From Gordonia oryzae (lineage in GTDB: Bacteria; Actinomycetota; Actinomycetes; Mycobacteriales; Mycobacteriaceae), in the NCBI RefSeq assembly GCF_003797185.1, contig NZ_RKMH01000014.1:1-64000 (forward strand): 64,000 bases of DNA. Reading direction: 5' to 3'. A program made the translations under genes and the position numbers. Within the stretch, counting starts at the first letter, position 1. Each line of letters begins with the position of its first letter. Shown here piece by piece: positions 25,340 through 33,957 of this stretch. A model generated the notes under the pieces. That model had not been told where the DNA came from. It was given only the letters and a program-made list of their open reading frames with translations, and ran no database searches.

Positions 25340-26632
25340 ATGCCTGCCGCATCCGACAGTTCCGTGCCCGCGAATTCTCGGCCGTCGGAGGTGCGCACTC
25401 CCGGGCACATCCGCCTCACCTCGCACAGCGGCGGTGCCGGTGCCCCGGCAATCACCTGGGGTGCGCCGACTGCCCAGGAGCGGGGGCCGATCATCGCAAC
25501 CACCACCGACCGCGCCCACCGCAACGCGATCGGGACGCACTCCGGCTCCTACAGCGTCTATCGGGCGCTCGCCGTCGCCTCCGGCGCGTTGTCGCGAGAG
25601 CACCGCGCCGACCTCACCAACACCTCCCCTACCGACGTCGTCGGGCCACACCCACAGTGGGCCGATCGCAACGCGATCGTCAGCATCGATCCCTGGGGCG
25701 CACTCATCGCCGAGTCATTCCCGCAACCGCTTGCCGCCGGATACGATATTCGTCCCACGATCGCGATTACCAAGGCCCACGTGATCCTGCCCGAGATCAT
25801 CGACGCCATCGCGCAGGGTCGCCTGCAGCCCGATGGAGAGGTCCTGCTGCCCACCGGTGCGGCGCTGGTCACCAAGGCGGCCGTCGAACCCGTGTGGTGG
25901 CTGCCGGGTATCGCCGACCGATTCGGCTGCAGCGACACCGAATTGCGCCGTGTTCTCTTCGAGGAGACCGGTGGCATGTACCCGGAGCTGGTGACGCGGC
26001 CGGATCTGGAGGTCTTCCTGCCGCCGATCGGTGGACAGACCATCTACATCTTCGGCGATCCTCAAGGCTTGTCCGATCCCGCCGTCGAACTGACGGCGCG
26101 GGTGCACGACGAGTGCAACGGCTCAGACGTGTTCGGTTCGGACATCTGCACCTGCCGTCCGTATCTGACCCACGCCATCGAGGAATGCATCCAGGGAGTC
26201 CAGCGCGGTGGGGTCGGTCTGGTCGCCTACTCCCGCAAGGAGGGGCGCGCCCTCGGCGAGGTCACCAAGTTCCTGGTCTACAACGCCCGCAAGCGACAGG
26301 TTGGCGGCGACACCGCCGAGAAGTACTTCGCTCGAACCGAATGCGTTGCCGGAGTTCAAGACATGCGGTTTCAAGAGCTCATGCCCGACGTCCTGCACTG
26401 GCTCGGCATCACCCGTATCGACCGGCTGGTGTCGATGAGCAACATGAAGTATGACGCCATCACCGGCTCGGGCATCGAGGTCGGCGAGCGCGTCGACATC
26501 CCGGCCGCACTCGTCCCGGCCGATGCACGGGTGGAGATCGACGCGAAGACGGCCGCAGGCTATTTCACCAGCGGTGCGGTGCCGACCACCGACGATCTGC
26601 GCCAGGTGAAGGGTCGGGGGCTGTACCGATGA
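25340..26632 (+). CDS. GTP cyclohydrolase II-like protein of the URC1 type (uracil catabolism)
   Basis: A 430-residue protein with an N-terminal part of about 200 residues not found in RibA, then a GTP-cyclohydrolase-II-like domain. The zinc site is complete: Cys259, Cys270 and Cys272 in the C-x10-C-x-C pattern. SRKEGRALGEVTKF matches the RQEGRG active-site loop of RibA. The long N-terminus and the next gene (DUF1688) indicate the URC1 family, which acts on the uracil nucleotide ring in the URC degradation route rather than making riboflavin. It starts at an ATG after AAAGGAG and overlaps the next gene by four bases (ATGA), showing coupling. Confidence 0.85.
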   Translation: MPAASDSSVPANSRPSEVRTPGHIRLTSHSGGAGAPAITWGAPTAQERGPIIATTTDRAHRNAIGTHSGSYSVYRALAVASGALSREHRADLTNTSPTDVVGPHPQWADRNAIVSIDPWGALIAESFPQPLAAGYDIRPTIAITKAHVILPEIIDAIAQGRLQPDGEVLLPTGAALVTKAAVEPVWWLPGIADRFGCSDTELRRVLFEETGGMYPELVTRPDLEVFLPPIGGQTIYIFGDPQGLSDPAVELTARVHDECNGSDVFGSDICTCRPYLTHAIEECIQGVQRGGVGLVAYSRKEGRALGEVTKFLVYNARKRQVGGDTAEKYFARTECVAGVQDMRFQELMPDVLHWLGITRIDRLVSMSNMKYDAITGSGIEVGERVDIPAALVPADARVEIDAKTAAGYFTSGAVPTTDDLRQVKGRGLYR

Positions 26633-27876
26633 GCTCACCCGCTGGTCGGTCCTCGACACCGTCGGTGGACACCCTCGCCGGACCCGCCGCGGCTCTGCGT
26701 TCGACCGCCGAGATCCGGCGTCGCGCAGGTGATCTCCTCGCTTCCGCCCGTGCCGGCCGATCCACCCATTTCACCGTCAATGATTCCCGCATCGGCGCGG
26801 TGGTCGAGTTCGTATCGACGCTGACGCGCGAGCGCTACCCCGACCTCGACATCCCCTTCCACAGCCGGTGGCGCCACGTCGAGGCCGGCGGAATCGATCG
26901 GCGCGCGGAACTCGACGCGCGACTCGGCGACGTCGATGCCGCCGAGCGTGCCCGCACCCACATCGATCTCGCCGTGGTGAGTGTTTTACTCGACGCGGGC
27001 GCCGGAGCCGACTGGTACTTCGATGAGCCTGGCACCGGACAGCGGTTCACCCGCTCCGAGGGACTCGCGGTGGCAAGCGTCCACGCGTTCTTCGGCGGCG
27101 TCTTCTCCGGCAGCCCCGATAGGCCCCTACGGGTTGACGCCGAAGGTCTGCGCCTTCTGGATTCGGCGCGCCTGTCGGCAGCTTTCGGCATCACCGAGAG
27201 CACGCCGCTCGTCGGTCTCGGCGGTCGGCTGCAGGTGCTCACCCGGCTGGCCGATGTGCTGGCGGCACGGCCGGAGGTGTTCAGAACCGGACGGCCGGGC
27301 GACCTGTTCGACCACGTCGGGGGCGGCACACGGGACATCCGGGCGCACGACATCCTCACCGCACTCCTCGATCTCTTCGCCCCGATATGGCCCTCGGACA
27401 ACCGCATCGACGACATCTCGCTGGGCGACTGCTGGCGCCATCGTGACGTCCACGGCCCCGGCGCGACCGACGGATGGATGCCGTTCCACAAGCTGTCGCA
27501 GTGGCTGACGTATTCGCTCCTCGAACCCTTCGCGGCGGCCGGGGTCGAGGTCGGCGGGCTCGAGGATCTGACCGCGTTGCCCGAATATCGCAACGGCGGC
27601 CTCTTGCTCGATGCCGGAGTCCTGGCCACGGTGAATCCGGATGCCGCACAGTCGGTGTGGTCGGTTGGCGACGAGTTCGTCGTCGAGTGGCGCGCACTGA
27701 CCGTCGCTCTGCTCGACGAACTCGCACCACTGGTAACCGCAGAACTCGGTGTCCCGGGATTGCCCCTTGCATGCGTCCTCGAAGGCGGGACCTGGGCCGC
27801 CGGGCGCCGATATGCGGCTCAGCTGCGGGGCGGCTTGCCACCGTTGACCATCCTCAGCGATGGCACGGTGTTCTGA
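26629..27876 (+). CDS. DUF1688 protein of the URC4 type (uracil catabolism)
   Basis: A 415-residue soluble protein of the DUF1688 family. Landmarks are an N-terminal RRRAGDLLASARAGRSTHFTV split over the first helix and loop, IPFHSRWRHVEAGG, and GDCWRHRDVHGPGATDGWMP, rich in His, Asp and Trp that could form an active site. In yeast the family member Urc4 is required for the URC uracil degradation route; its chemistry is not settled as far as I know. Its start overlaps the URC1-type gene, and uracil phosphoribosyltransferase follows 45 bases later, so the operon carries the known core of the pathway. Confidence 0.85.
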   Translation: MSSPAGRSSTPSVDTLAGPAAALRSTAEIRRRAGDLLASARAGRSTHFTVNDSRIGAVVEFVSTLTRERYPDLDIPFHSRWRHVEAGGIDRRAELDARLGDVDAAERARTHIDLAVVSVLLDAGAGADWYFDEPGTGQRFTRSEGLAVASVHAFFGGVFSGSPDRPLRVDAEGLRLLDSARLSAAFGITESTPLVGLGGRLQVLTRLADVLAARPEVFRTGRPGDLFDHVGGGTRDIRAHDILTALLDLFAPIWPSDNRIDDISLGDCWRHRDVHGPGATDGWMPFHKLSQWLTYSLLEPFAAAGVEVGGLEDLTALPEYRNGGLLLDAGVLATVNPDAAQSVWSVGDEFVVEWRALTVALLDELAPLVTAELGVPGLPLACVLEGGTWAAGRRYAAQLRGGLPPLTILSDGTVF

Positions 27877-27921
27877 CCCGGTCACCCAGACGTCCACCGA
27901 CCATCGAAGAAGGGGTCACTG

Positions 27922-28551
27922 ATGAATACCGTGCACGTCATCAATCATCCACTCGTGCAACACAAGCTGACACTGATGCGCCAAGCCGACACTTCCACCA
28001 ACGACTTCCGCCGGCTGCTCAACGAAATCGCCACCCTGATGGCCTACGACGTACTCGCCGACATCCCGACGCAGGAGATCACCGTCTCGACGCCGATGGA
28101 GGTCACCACCGGCCGGGTGATCGACGGCAAGAAGCTGGTGTTCGCGTCGATCCTGCGTGGCGGAACCTCGATCGCCGACGGCATGCTCACGGTGGTGCCC
28201 GGTGCGCGGATCGGTCACATCGGGCTCTACCGTGATCCGAAAACCCATGTTGCCGTGGAGTATTACTTCAAGATGCCACGTGAGCTGGAGGAACGCGACG
28301 TCGTGATCGTCGACCCACTGCTGGCCACCGGACATTCGGCGGTGGCCGCGGTGGACCGGATCAAAGAGTATCGGCCGCGTTCGATCCGGTTCGTCGCATT
28401 GTTGACCTGCCCCGAGGGGCTGGCCATGCTCCACGACACCCATCCAGATGTGCCGGTGTTCACCGCATCGGTGGATCGTGAGCTCGATGCCAACGGCTAC
28501 ATCCTGCCAGGTCTCGGTGACGCCGGCGACCGGATCTACGGGACCGCCTGA
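27922..28551 (+). CDS. upp: Uracil phosphoribosyltransferase
   Basis: A 209-residue enzyme that joins uracil and PRPP to give UMP. The protein has the standard Upp length and landmarks: [12 protein letters not shown] at the N-terminus, [18 protein letters not shown], the PRPP loop [19 protein letters not shown], and [17 protein letters not shown] at the end, which binds the uracil ring. In most actinobacteria it only salvages uracil, but here it directly follows URC1- and URC4-type genes, the position of URC6 in the URC route, where it makes the nucleotide that is then degraded. Confidence 0.96.
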   Translation: MNTVHVINHPLVQHKLTLMRQADTSTNDFRRLLNEIATLMAYDVLADIPTQEITVSTPMEVTTGRVIDGKKLVFASILRGGTSIADGMLTVVPGARIGHIGLYRDPKTHVAVEYYFKMPRELEERDVVIVDPLLATGHSAVAAVDRIKEYRPRSIRFVALLTCPEGLAMLHDTHPDVPVFTASVDRELDANGYILPGLGDAGDRIYGTA

Positions 28552-28578
28552 GCCGAACGAGAGTCGGAGAGCCGATCA

Positions 28579-29277
28579 ATGCCGACGGTACAGACCAGTT
28601 CCTCATTACGATTCGCCTTCCTCGTCACCTGCGCGGGCGGATTTCTCGACAGCTATACCTACCTCGCGCGCGGTGGCGCCTTCGCCACCGCGCAAACCGG
28701 GAACGTGGTGTTCTTCGCCGTCGAGATCGCTCAGCGACACCCGATGCATGCGCTTGCGCATGTGTGGCCGATCCTGGCATTCCTCGTCGGGATCGGGGCG
28801 GCGGTACACATCCGCAAGGGCAGGCTCGATCGCGTACTGCCTCACCCGATCCGGTTGACCGTCGCCCTGCAAGCGGCGATCCTGGCCATCGTCGGCTTCA
28901 TCCCCTCGAGCGCCCCGCACTATTCGGTGACGATCCCGATAGCCTTCGTCGCCGCGATGCACATCGAGATGTTCCGGAACGTCGCCGGGCACAACTACGT
29001 CGCCATCGCCACCACCGGGAACCTGATGCGTCTGGTCGAGGCAGCACACGGCGTGGCGGTGGATCGCGACCAGGAATCTCGTCGGCCGCTCGCGATCTAT
29101 CTCGGAGTGGTCGGGATCTTCGCCGGCGGCGCTCTGGTCGGCGCGCTGGCCACACAGCTGATCGGGGTCCACGCGGCCTGGATACCTGCAGCATTCTTGG
29201 GCGTCACCCTCGCCCTGTTCATCTGGGACGAGCGCGACACCCCCGGCGACACCGAGACCGACGAATCAACGCCGTAG
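28579..29277 (+). CDS. YoaK-like DUF1275 membrane protein
   Basis: A 232-residue membrane protein with about six helices. AGGFLDSYTYLARGGAFATAQTGNVV contains the DUF1275 motif (GxxDxxxY then TGN), and a second TTGNLMRLVEAAHG repeats the TGN element. The family is widespread and has no firm function; a transport role is likely from its shape. It starts 27 bases after upp with GAGAGTCGGAGAG before it, so it belongs to the URC-type operon and could carry a pyrimidine or a pathway product across the membrane. That role is inferred from position only. Confidence 0.8.
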   Translation: MPTVQTSSSLRFAFLVTCAGGFLDSYTYLARGGAFATAQTGNVVFFAVEIAQRHPMHALAHVWPILAFLVGIGAAVHIRKGRLDRVLPHPIRLTVALQAAILAIVGFIPSSAPHYSVTIPIAFVAAMHIEMFRNVAGHNYVAIATTGNLMRLVEAAHGVAVDRDQESRRPLAIYLGVVGIFAGGALVGALATQLIGVHAAWIPAAFLGVTLALFIWDERDTPGDTETDESTP

Positions 29278-29794
29278 CGCACAGGTGAAGTCGCCCCTCA
29301 GATGGTCGATGATGACCGGACCGACCTGCGCCACTCGCTCGCCGCGATCGGCTACCACGATCTCGGGCCGTTGGATCACAATGCGCAGCAAGAGAAGTCC
29401 GAACATCTGGAAGGCGATCACCGCCGGTCGCCGCGCTCGGTGGTCATCGCGCGCCGCACCGCCGAGCGCAAACCCCGATTGCTCCCCGAACATCATGCTC
29501 CTGGCCGACCAGCAGGGTCGGTTGGCATGTCGGCGAACACCAGCGCGGTCACCCTTGCGTTGGGAACCGCGCGGCAGATGCCAACGAGGATGACGGCGTA
29601 GCCGCCACGATCCCGTCTCCACCATCCGGGGTCAAGGCCCCACCACCCACGATGGCCACGATCTCACCCGTGGGCGCGCACGGTCACCGAATCGAGGACA
29701 GAGGTCTTCCCGAACGTCGAGGTGACGTCGTCGGCCCCGATCATCACGCGGTCTTCTCTGTTGATCATCGGGCTGGCGTCGCTCCCGACAGCGC
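29278..29794. other. Degenerate stretch without an intact gene
   Basis: No intact gene is supported in these 517 bases. Minus-strand codons are broken by stops and frame changes. Apart from the ABC-ATPase-like fragment listed separately, a minus-strand piece near 29290-29400 reads FQMFGLLLLRIVIQRPEIV and could be from the same lost system, but it is not recognisable. The stretch separates the URC-type operon from the convergent reductase gene. Confidence 0.5.
29664..29757 (-). pseudogene. Possible N-terminal remnant of an ABC-transporter ATPase
   Basis: From the ATG near 29744 the minus strand reads MIGADDVTSTFGKTSVLDSV, then TVRAHG and a stop. This looks like the first two strands of an ABC ATPase (a substrate-recognition aromatic, then a VLDxV strand). 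In a shifted frame the next codons read EIVAIVG, as would follow before the Walker A motif, which is not present. The piece is short, so the assignment is weak. Confidence 0.35.
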
Positions 29795-30346
29795 TCACCC
29801 GGCTTCGCCAGGCCCGACCACTTCGTAACGGGCACAGACGAATGCCGCGTTGCGGGCGTGGTCGATCAGCCGGAGATCGGCAGGGCGGGTGAACAGCGGA
29901 CGCCCACTGCCAAGCATGACCGGCGCAATGTTGACGATGATCTCGTCGAGCATGCGGGCCTCCGCGAATTGAGCCGCCAGATCCCCTCCCCCGACAACCC
30001 AGATGTCTTTGCCGGCAGCGGCGTCGAGGAGGGTCTGCCGTCGATCGGCGGGCGGGCCGCAGACGAAGCGAATCGACGGCGCGACCGGCTCGAGGCCACG
30101 GTGGGTGAAGACGAATGTGGGGGTCGTGTACGGCCACGGTTTACCGCCGCCGACCTCGTGGTCTACCACCCACCGATAGGTCGTGGCCCCCATCACCACC
30201 ACCCCGATATCGCCGATGAAGTCGGCGTAATTCATGGGGCCGGTCTCGTCGATGGGCTGACGCAGCAGCCATCCGAGGTCGTCGTGGTCGTCGGCGAGAA
30301 ACCCGTCGAGGGTCGTCGCGGTGTAGTAGCGGAATCGAGTGCTCAC
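29795..30346 (-). CDS. RibD C-terminal / dihydrofolate-reductase-like protein
   Basis: A 183-residue protein of the RibD-C/DHFR fold, which uses NADPH to reduce small substrates. It begins VSTRFRYYTATTLDGFLADD, the usual first strand and loop, and contains VVVMGATTYRWVVDHE, DIWVVGGGDLAAQF (NADPH-binding) and VMLGSGRPLF. The GTG at 30346 has GGAGGA upstream and overlaps the stop of a DinB-like pseudogene, so the two were coupled. In actinobacteria such proteins are often encoded beside DinB-type or SRPBCC regulators. The substrate is unknown. Confidence 0.85.
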   Translation of the reverse strand: MSTRFRYYTATTLDGFLADDHDDLGWLLRQPIDETGPMNYADFIGDIGVVVMGATTYRWVVDHEVGGGKPWPYTTPTFVFTHRGLEPVAPSIRFVCGPPADRRQTLLDAAAGKDIWVVGGGDLAAQFAEARMLDEIIVNIAPVMLGSGRPLFTRPADLRLIDHARNAAFVCARYEVVGPGEAG

Positions 30347-30797
30347 GAGAGTCCTCCGGTTCGGTTGCGGTGCCACATGATCGGGTCTGGGTCGCGGTGA
30401 TCGGGTGAGACATCGACCCCCGGATCGCGCATCATCGTCCGGACGAGAACACGCCGGTGGGCGGCAAAGATCAACACATGCGCGGCGATCTCGGACAGCA
30501 GGAACGATTCCGGCGGTCACAGATGGCGGCGATCACGGGGTCGGCCCCGCGTGGCGACGATCGATTTCCCGGATCAGCGCGAGCCACCGACCCGAGACCT
30601 CCTGGTGCAGTCCGATCAAGGCGTTGAGGCTCGGTATGGAGGTCAGCCGGCGCATTGTGGCCCTCGATCGCGGCGAGCCACGGCACCCTGTCGGCGACCG
30701 GGCGCTCCAGTACGTGCGCAATCGGCGAGATCTTCTGCGATGCGGGTGCGCTCACGGAGGTCGTCGGGGTCGATGACCGCGCTGAGGTATCCACTCA
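30343..30797 (-). pseudogene. DinB-family protein broken by frameshifts
   Basis: The minus strand from the ATG at 30797 reads MSGYLSAVIDPDDLRERTRI, then the family pattern moves to another frame as VTSIPSLNALIGLHQEVSGR and to a third as LSEIAAHVLIFAAHRRVLVR with the end DPDPIMWHRNRTGGL. Together these cover a DinB-like four-helix metal-binding protein, and the His of LIFAAHRR is the expected ligand. At least two frame changes make it nonfunctional as read. The stop overlaps the start of the reductase gene, showing the ancestral operon. Assembly errors are the alternative. Confidence 0.7.
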
Positions 30798-30895
30798 TGG
30801 GTGAAGTATTCCCTCCTCCGCGTCCGCTGCACTCACCGGTCCGCGGCAGACGTGCGGGTGAGTCGCACGATCAGCGTCTCGGTAGCCTGCTAGAC

Positions 30896-31723
30896 ATGAG
30901 TGACACACAGTGGAGGGCCTTCGACGTCGCGGTCGCCGACGACATCGCCGAGGTGAGCCTGATCGGCCCCGGCAAGGGCAATGCGATGGGCCCGGATTTC
31001 TGGGTGGAGCTCCCGGTGCTCGTCGCCGAACTCGACGCCGACGATGCGGTGCGGGCGATCGTGCTCCGCGGTTCGGGTGCGCACTTCTCCTACGGGCTCG
31101 ATCTCGCGGCGATGGCCGGTGACCTCGGCGCGGTTCTCGCCGACGGCGCGAAAGCCAAGGAACGCAGCGATTTCCACGACACGATCCGTCGCATGCAGGC
31201 ATCGATCACTGCCGTCGCGGACTGTCGGACACCGGTCATCGCGGCAATTTCGGGCTGGTGCATCGGCGGCGGCGTAGACCTCATCACCGCCGCCGACGTG
31301 CGCTATGCCAGCTCCGAGGCGAGGTTCAGTGTGCGTGAAGTGCGTGTGGCGATGGTCGCCGACGTCGGCAGCCTGGCCCGACTTCCCGGGATCATCGGCG
31401 AGGGGCACCTGCGCGAGCTCGCATTGACCGGCAAGGACATCGACGCCGCCCGCGCGGAAAAAATCGGGCTCGTCAACGACGTGTTCGCCACCCCGGAGGG
31501 GGCACTCGAGGCCGCTCGAGCGACCGCCCGCGAGATCGCCGACAACCCACCCCTGGTGGTCCAGGGCGTCAAGGCGGTGCTCGATCACAGCCGCTCCGCG
31601 TCTCAGGCCGACAGCCTGCGCTATGTGGCGGCCTGGAACGCGGCGTTCCTGCCGAGCAACGACCTCACCGAAGCCGTGGCGGCTGTCTTCGAGAAGCGCA
31701 AGCCCAGGTTCTCCGGATCCTGA
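30896..31723 (+). CDS. Enoyl-CoA hydratase/isomerase family protein, dienoyl-CoA isomerase-like
   Basis: A 275-residue crotonase-fold enzyme acting on acyl-CoA thioesters, probably in beta-oxidation. The oxyanion-hole strands are SYGLDLAAM and ISGWCIGGGVDL. The acidic residues needed by delta3,5-delta2,4-dienoyl-CoA isomerases are kept: Asp in AADVRYAS, Glu in VREVRVAM and Asp in VADVGSLARLPGIIG. Ordinary hydratases have Glu in place of that last Asp, so isomerisation of dienoyl-CoA is more likely than hydration. It starts at the ATG at 30896 with no strong ribosome binding site and stands alone. Confidence 0.85.
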   Translation: MSDTQWRAFDVAVADDIAEVSLIGPGKGNAMGPDFWVELPVLVAELDADDAVRAIVLRGSGAHFSYGLDLAAMAGDLGAVLADGAKAKERSDFHDTIRRMQASITAVADCRTPVIAAISGWCIGGGVDLITAADVRYASSEARFSVREVRVAMVADVGSLARLPGIIGEGHLRELALTGKDIDAARAEKIGLVNDVFATPEGALEAARATAREIADNPPLVVQGVKAVLDHSRSASQADSLRYVAAWNAAFLPSNDLTEAVAAVFEKRKPRFSGS

Positions 31724-31751
31724 CGAACCGTCGTGCCTGCGCGATCCGGCC

Positions 31752-32225
31752 TCAGTCGGTCGGCGTGAGTTCGAAGACCGGGATCAGTCGATCGGTGCGC
31801 TTCTGGTAGATGTCGAAGTTGGGCCATACCGACCGCAACTCCTGCCATGCGGCGGCTCGGTGATCGTCATGGAGTTCGGCGACGCGCACCGCACGGCGCC
31901 GGCCACGGTCGATGATCTCGGCGGAGTCGGTGGCGCGCAGGTTGTAGACCCACTGCGGAGTCTTCTCGCCGCCGAAATACGATCCGGCGATCAACCAGCG
32001 GCCGCCGGAACGCGGGACCGCGAGCAATCGCGTCTGCCGCTCCTTACCGCTCCGCCTGCCCGCCACCACCACGGTCGTGTTCGGCAATCCGGCAATGTCG
32101 AGCAGTCCGTACCGCTCGCCGGTCACCGCACGTATCACGTTGTCACACTTGACAATCTGCGGAAGATAGCGCGGCATCCAAGGAATCGAGCCGATGCGGA
32201 CGGCCAGCGGGGTGAGTAAGCCCAT
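31752..32225 (-). CDS. Ddn-type deazaflavin (F420)-dependent nitroreductase family protein
   Basis: A 157-residue protein starting MGLLTPLAVRIGSIPWMPRY, a hydrophobic lead typical of membrane-associated Ddn-like proteins. The split-barrel core shows TVVVAGRRSGKERQTRLLAV, where RRSGKxR contacts the F420 phosphate or tail, then GGRWLIAGSYFGGEKTPQWVYNLRA, the family signature. Ddn reduces quinones and activates nitroimidazoles in M. tuberculosis; the natural substrate here is unknown. The gene is convergent with the crotonase gene and divergent from a hypothetical gene. Confidence 0.85.
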   Translation of the reverse strand: MGLLTPLAVRIGSIPWMPRYLPQIVKCDNVIRAVTGERYGLLDIAGLPNTTVVVAGRRSGKERQTRLLAVPRSGGRWLIAGSYFGGEKTPQWVYNLRATDSAEIIDRGRRRAVRVAELHDDHRAAAWQELRSVWPNFDIYQKRTDRLIPVFELTPTD

Positions 32226-32359
32226 CCGCCCAGTCTGGCACGGGCCCGGCGCTCGAGACCGGCGTGGCCCGCCGGGCGGGCCCCGGTACGTCAAGGGCGG
32301 GACTCACAGGTGTGGATGCAAGCGCGCACCACAGGTCCACGTCGGCGCAGGATCTGCCC

Positions 32360-32902
32360 ATGACATCCGATCACCGCAGTCCCACATGCTCTCAGCCCGC
32401 CTTCGGGGCGGCCGACCCCGTACCCGACAGAACCGTACCCGCCAGCACCGTTGCAGATACCGATCCGATCCCGCCGACCGAGGTCGCGCAGCTGCCCTTC
32501 TACGATGCCGCCGAACTCCGCGAACGGTGGCGCGCCCTGATCGGGCCACTCGGATTCGACGAGCCGACCCTGAGGCTGACCTTTGTCGAACGCGGCACGC
32601 ACATGATTCCCGTGATCAACCAGTTACCGCTGCCGCACACCCCGGATCGCCATCTCCTCGACACGATGATGGAGCACCTCGGTCAGGTGATCGCCGCGAG
32701 CAGCGGATTGTCCCTCGCGGTTCTACTGGCGCGTCCGGGGGCGGACGGGGTAACGGCGCGAGACCGCGGGTGGGCGTCGATGGTCACCGAATGTGCTGCA
32801 CGCCAACGAGTCCCACTGCAACCGCTGTTCCGTGCCAACGACATCGCCGTCGTCGCATTGCCCGGAGACGCCGAGTCGGGTGCACTCGACGCGGCGTCGT
32901 GA
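32360..32902 (+). CDS. Hypothetical protein
   Basis: A 180-residue soluble protein that I do not recognise. It starts at the ATG at 32360, after CAGGAT. The first 45 residues are disordered and Pro/Thr/Asp-rich; the folded part begins at TEVAQLPFYDAAELRERWRAL and alternates helices and strands (LRLTFVERGTHMIPVINQLP, then LAVLLARPGADG). There is no membrane segment or signal. It ends just before a convergent gene. The fold looks like a small alpha/beta domain conserved in related genera, but no function can be stated. Confidence 0.6.
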   Translation: MTSDHRSPTCSQPAFGAADPVPDRTVPASTVADTDPIPPTEVAQLPFYDAAELRERWRALIGPLGFDEPTLRLTFVERGTHMIPVINQLPLPHTPDRHLLDTMMEHLGQVIAASSGLSLAVLLARPGADGVTARDRGWASMVTECAARQRVPLQPLFRANDIAVVALPGDAESGALDAAS

Positions 32903-32925
32903 CCTCGACCACTGCGGGCGGCGCC

Positions 32926-33957
32926 TCAGCCGGCAGATGAGTACGTCGGGACGGGTTGTGCGTCCAGATCGACCGCACCGTTCATAGGCTGGTCCACCTC
33001 CGCGACCGCATCGCCACCGTAGGTCGCGGTGTAGTGCGCCTGCCAGGTGACCCCACCGAACACCGATACCGAGGTGAGGGTTGCCGAATCGAGTTCCCGG
33101 ACCAGGTCGTGCAGACTGCTCGGCGCGCGCCAGCGGACCGAGGACACCTCTGCCGAACGGTACAGGCGTTGTGTGCATCCCGGCCGATCCGTCGAGGCGT
33201 CGGCCTGGGCCGAACTCGCGCACCGATCCAGGTAGGCGTGCAGCGCCGAGTCCACCGCAGCATTGCCGGCGTCACCGAGAGTGACGCCGGGATCGGCCGT
33301 CGTCGGCGCCACCGCACCCCCGGTGACGTCGGTCGAGTCGGTGACGGCGAGGTAGCGATTGCTGCTACCCCAGACAAGACGGCCCGGAAAGACGTACGCG
33401 GTACCGATCCCGGCGACCGGCCGACCCTGCAGTGACAGACCGGGAATCGTCGACGGCGCCAGGTCCACCGCGGCGAGTCCGTCGTCGACCAGCCATCGCC
33501 GGCCGTCGCGCACCGTGCGGTACGTCGTGCGGACCGGATGGCCACCGATACGGAACTCGGCACCGACATCGACGGACCCGGCCGGGGTCCGGGAACCGGG
33601 CGTCCTCGGCGCGACCGGAGTCGTTGAGCCGCTGGTACTTTCACCCGAACCGAGCTCGCGTAGGGAGACGTCGGTGATCGCGGCGACGGCGTGCGCCCGC
33701 GCCAACGCATCGGACGTCAGGAATTCGCGCGACGGGGGCTCGGTCATCAGCGCGAGCGCCGCGGCACTGTCGGCGTCGGCGACCGCGCGCAGAAAGGCAG
33801 AGACCGTCTCGGCCGGGGTGGACGGCGTGGAATCCTCACGCCCAAAGGTGAACACCAGCGTCGTCGCCACGGCAACGACGATCACCACCAACGTGGCGGC
33901 GCCGGCGAGGAATCCTGGTCCCGGCCGGCGACGCCACGTGGCGGTGGGTTCACTCAC
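32926..33957 (-). CDS. Single-pass membrane protein of unknown function
   Basis: A 343-residue protein with a short basic N-terminus (WRRRPGPGFL), one membrane helix (about residues 15-38, AGAATLVVIVVAVATTLVFTF) and a large outside domain. The outside part begins with a segment like the NTF2-like lipoprotein/Mce-associated fold (ETVSAFLRAVADADSAAALAL), then a Ser/Thr/Pro linker, then a beta-rich domain. Its start lies inside the end of htpG (8-base overlap), so it is probably translated with htpG, though a functional link is unknown. Confidence 0.7.
   Translation of the reverse strand: MSEPTATWRRRPGPGFLAGAATLVVIVVAVATTLVFTFGREDSTPSTPAETVSAFLRAVADADSAAALALMTEPPSREFLTSDALARAHAVAAITDVSLRELGSGESTSGSTTPVAPRTPGSRTPAGSVDVGAEFRIGGHPVRTTYRTVRDGRRWLVDDGLAAVDLAPSTIPGLSLQGRPVAGIGTAYVFPGRLVWGSSNRYLAVTDSTDVTGGAVAPTTADPGVTLGDAGNAAVDSALHAYLDRCASSAQADASTDRPGCTQRLYRSAEVSSVRWRAPSSLHDLVRELDSATLTSVSVFGGVTWQAHYTATYGGDAVAEVDQPMNGAVDLDAQPVPTYSSAG

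Noticed and set aside
25340..26632. Riboflavin-type GTP cyclohydrolase II (ribA)
   Set aside because: The long N-terminal part and operon with DUF1688 and upp point to URC1, and no other riboflavin gene is nearby.
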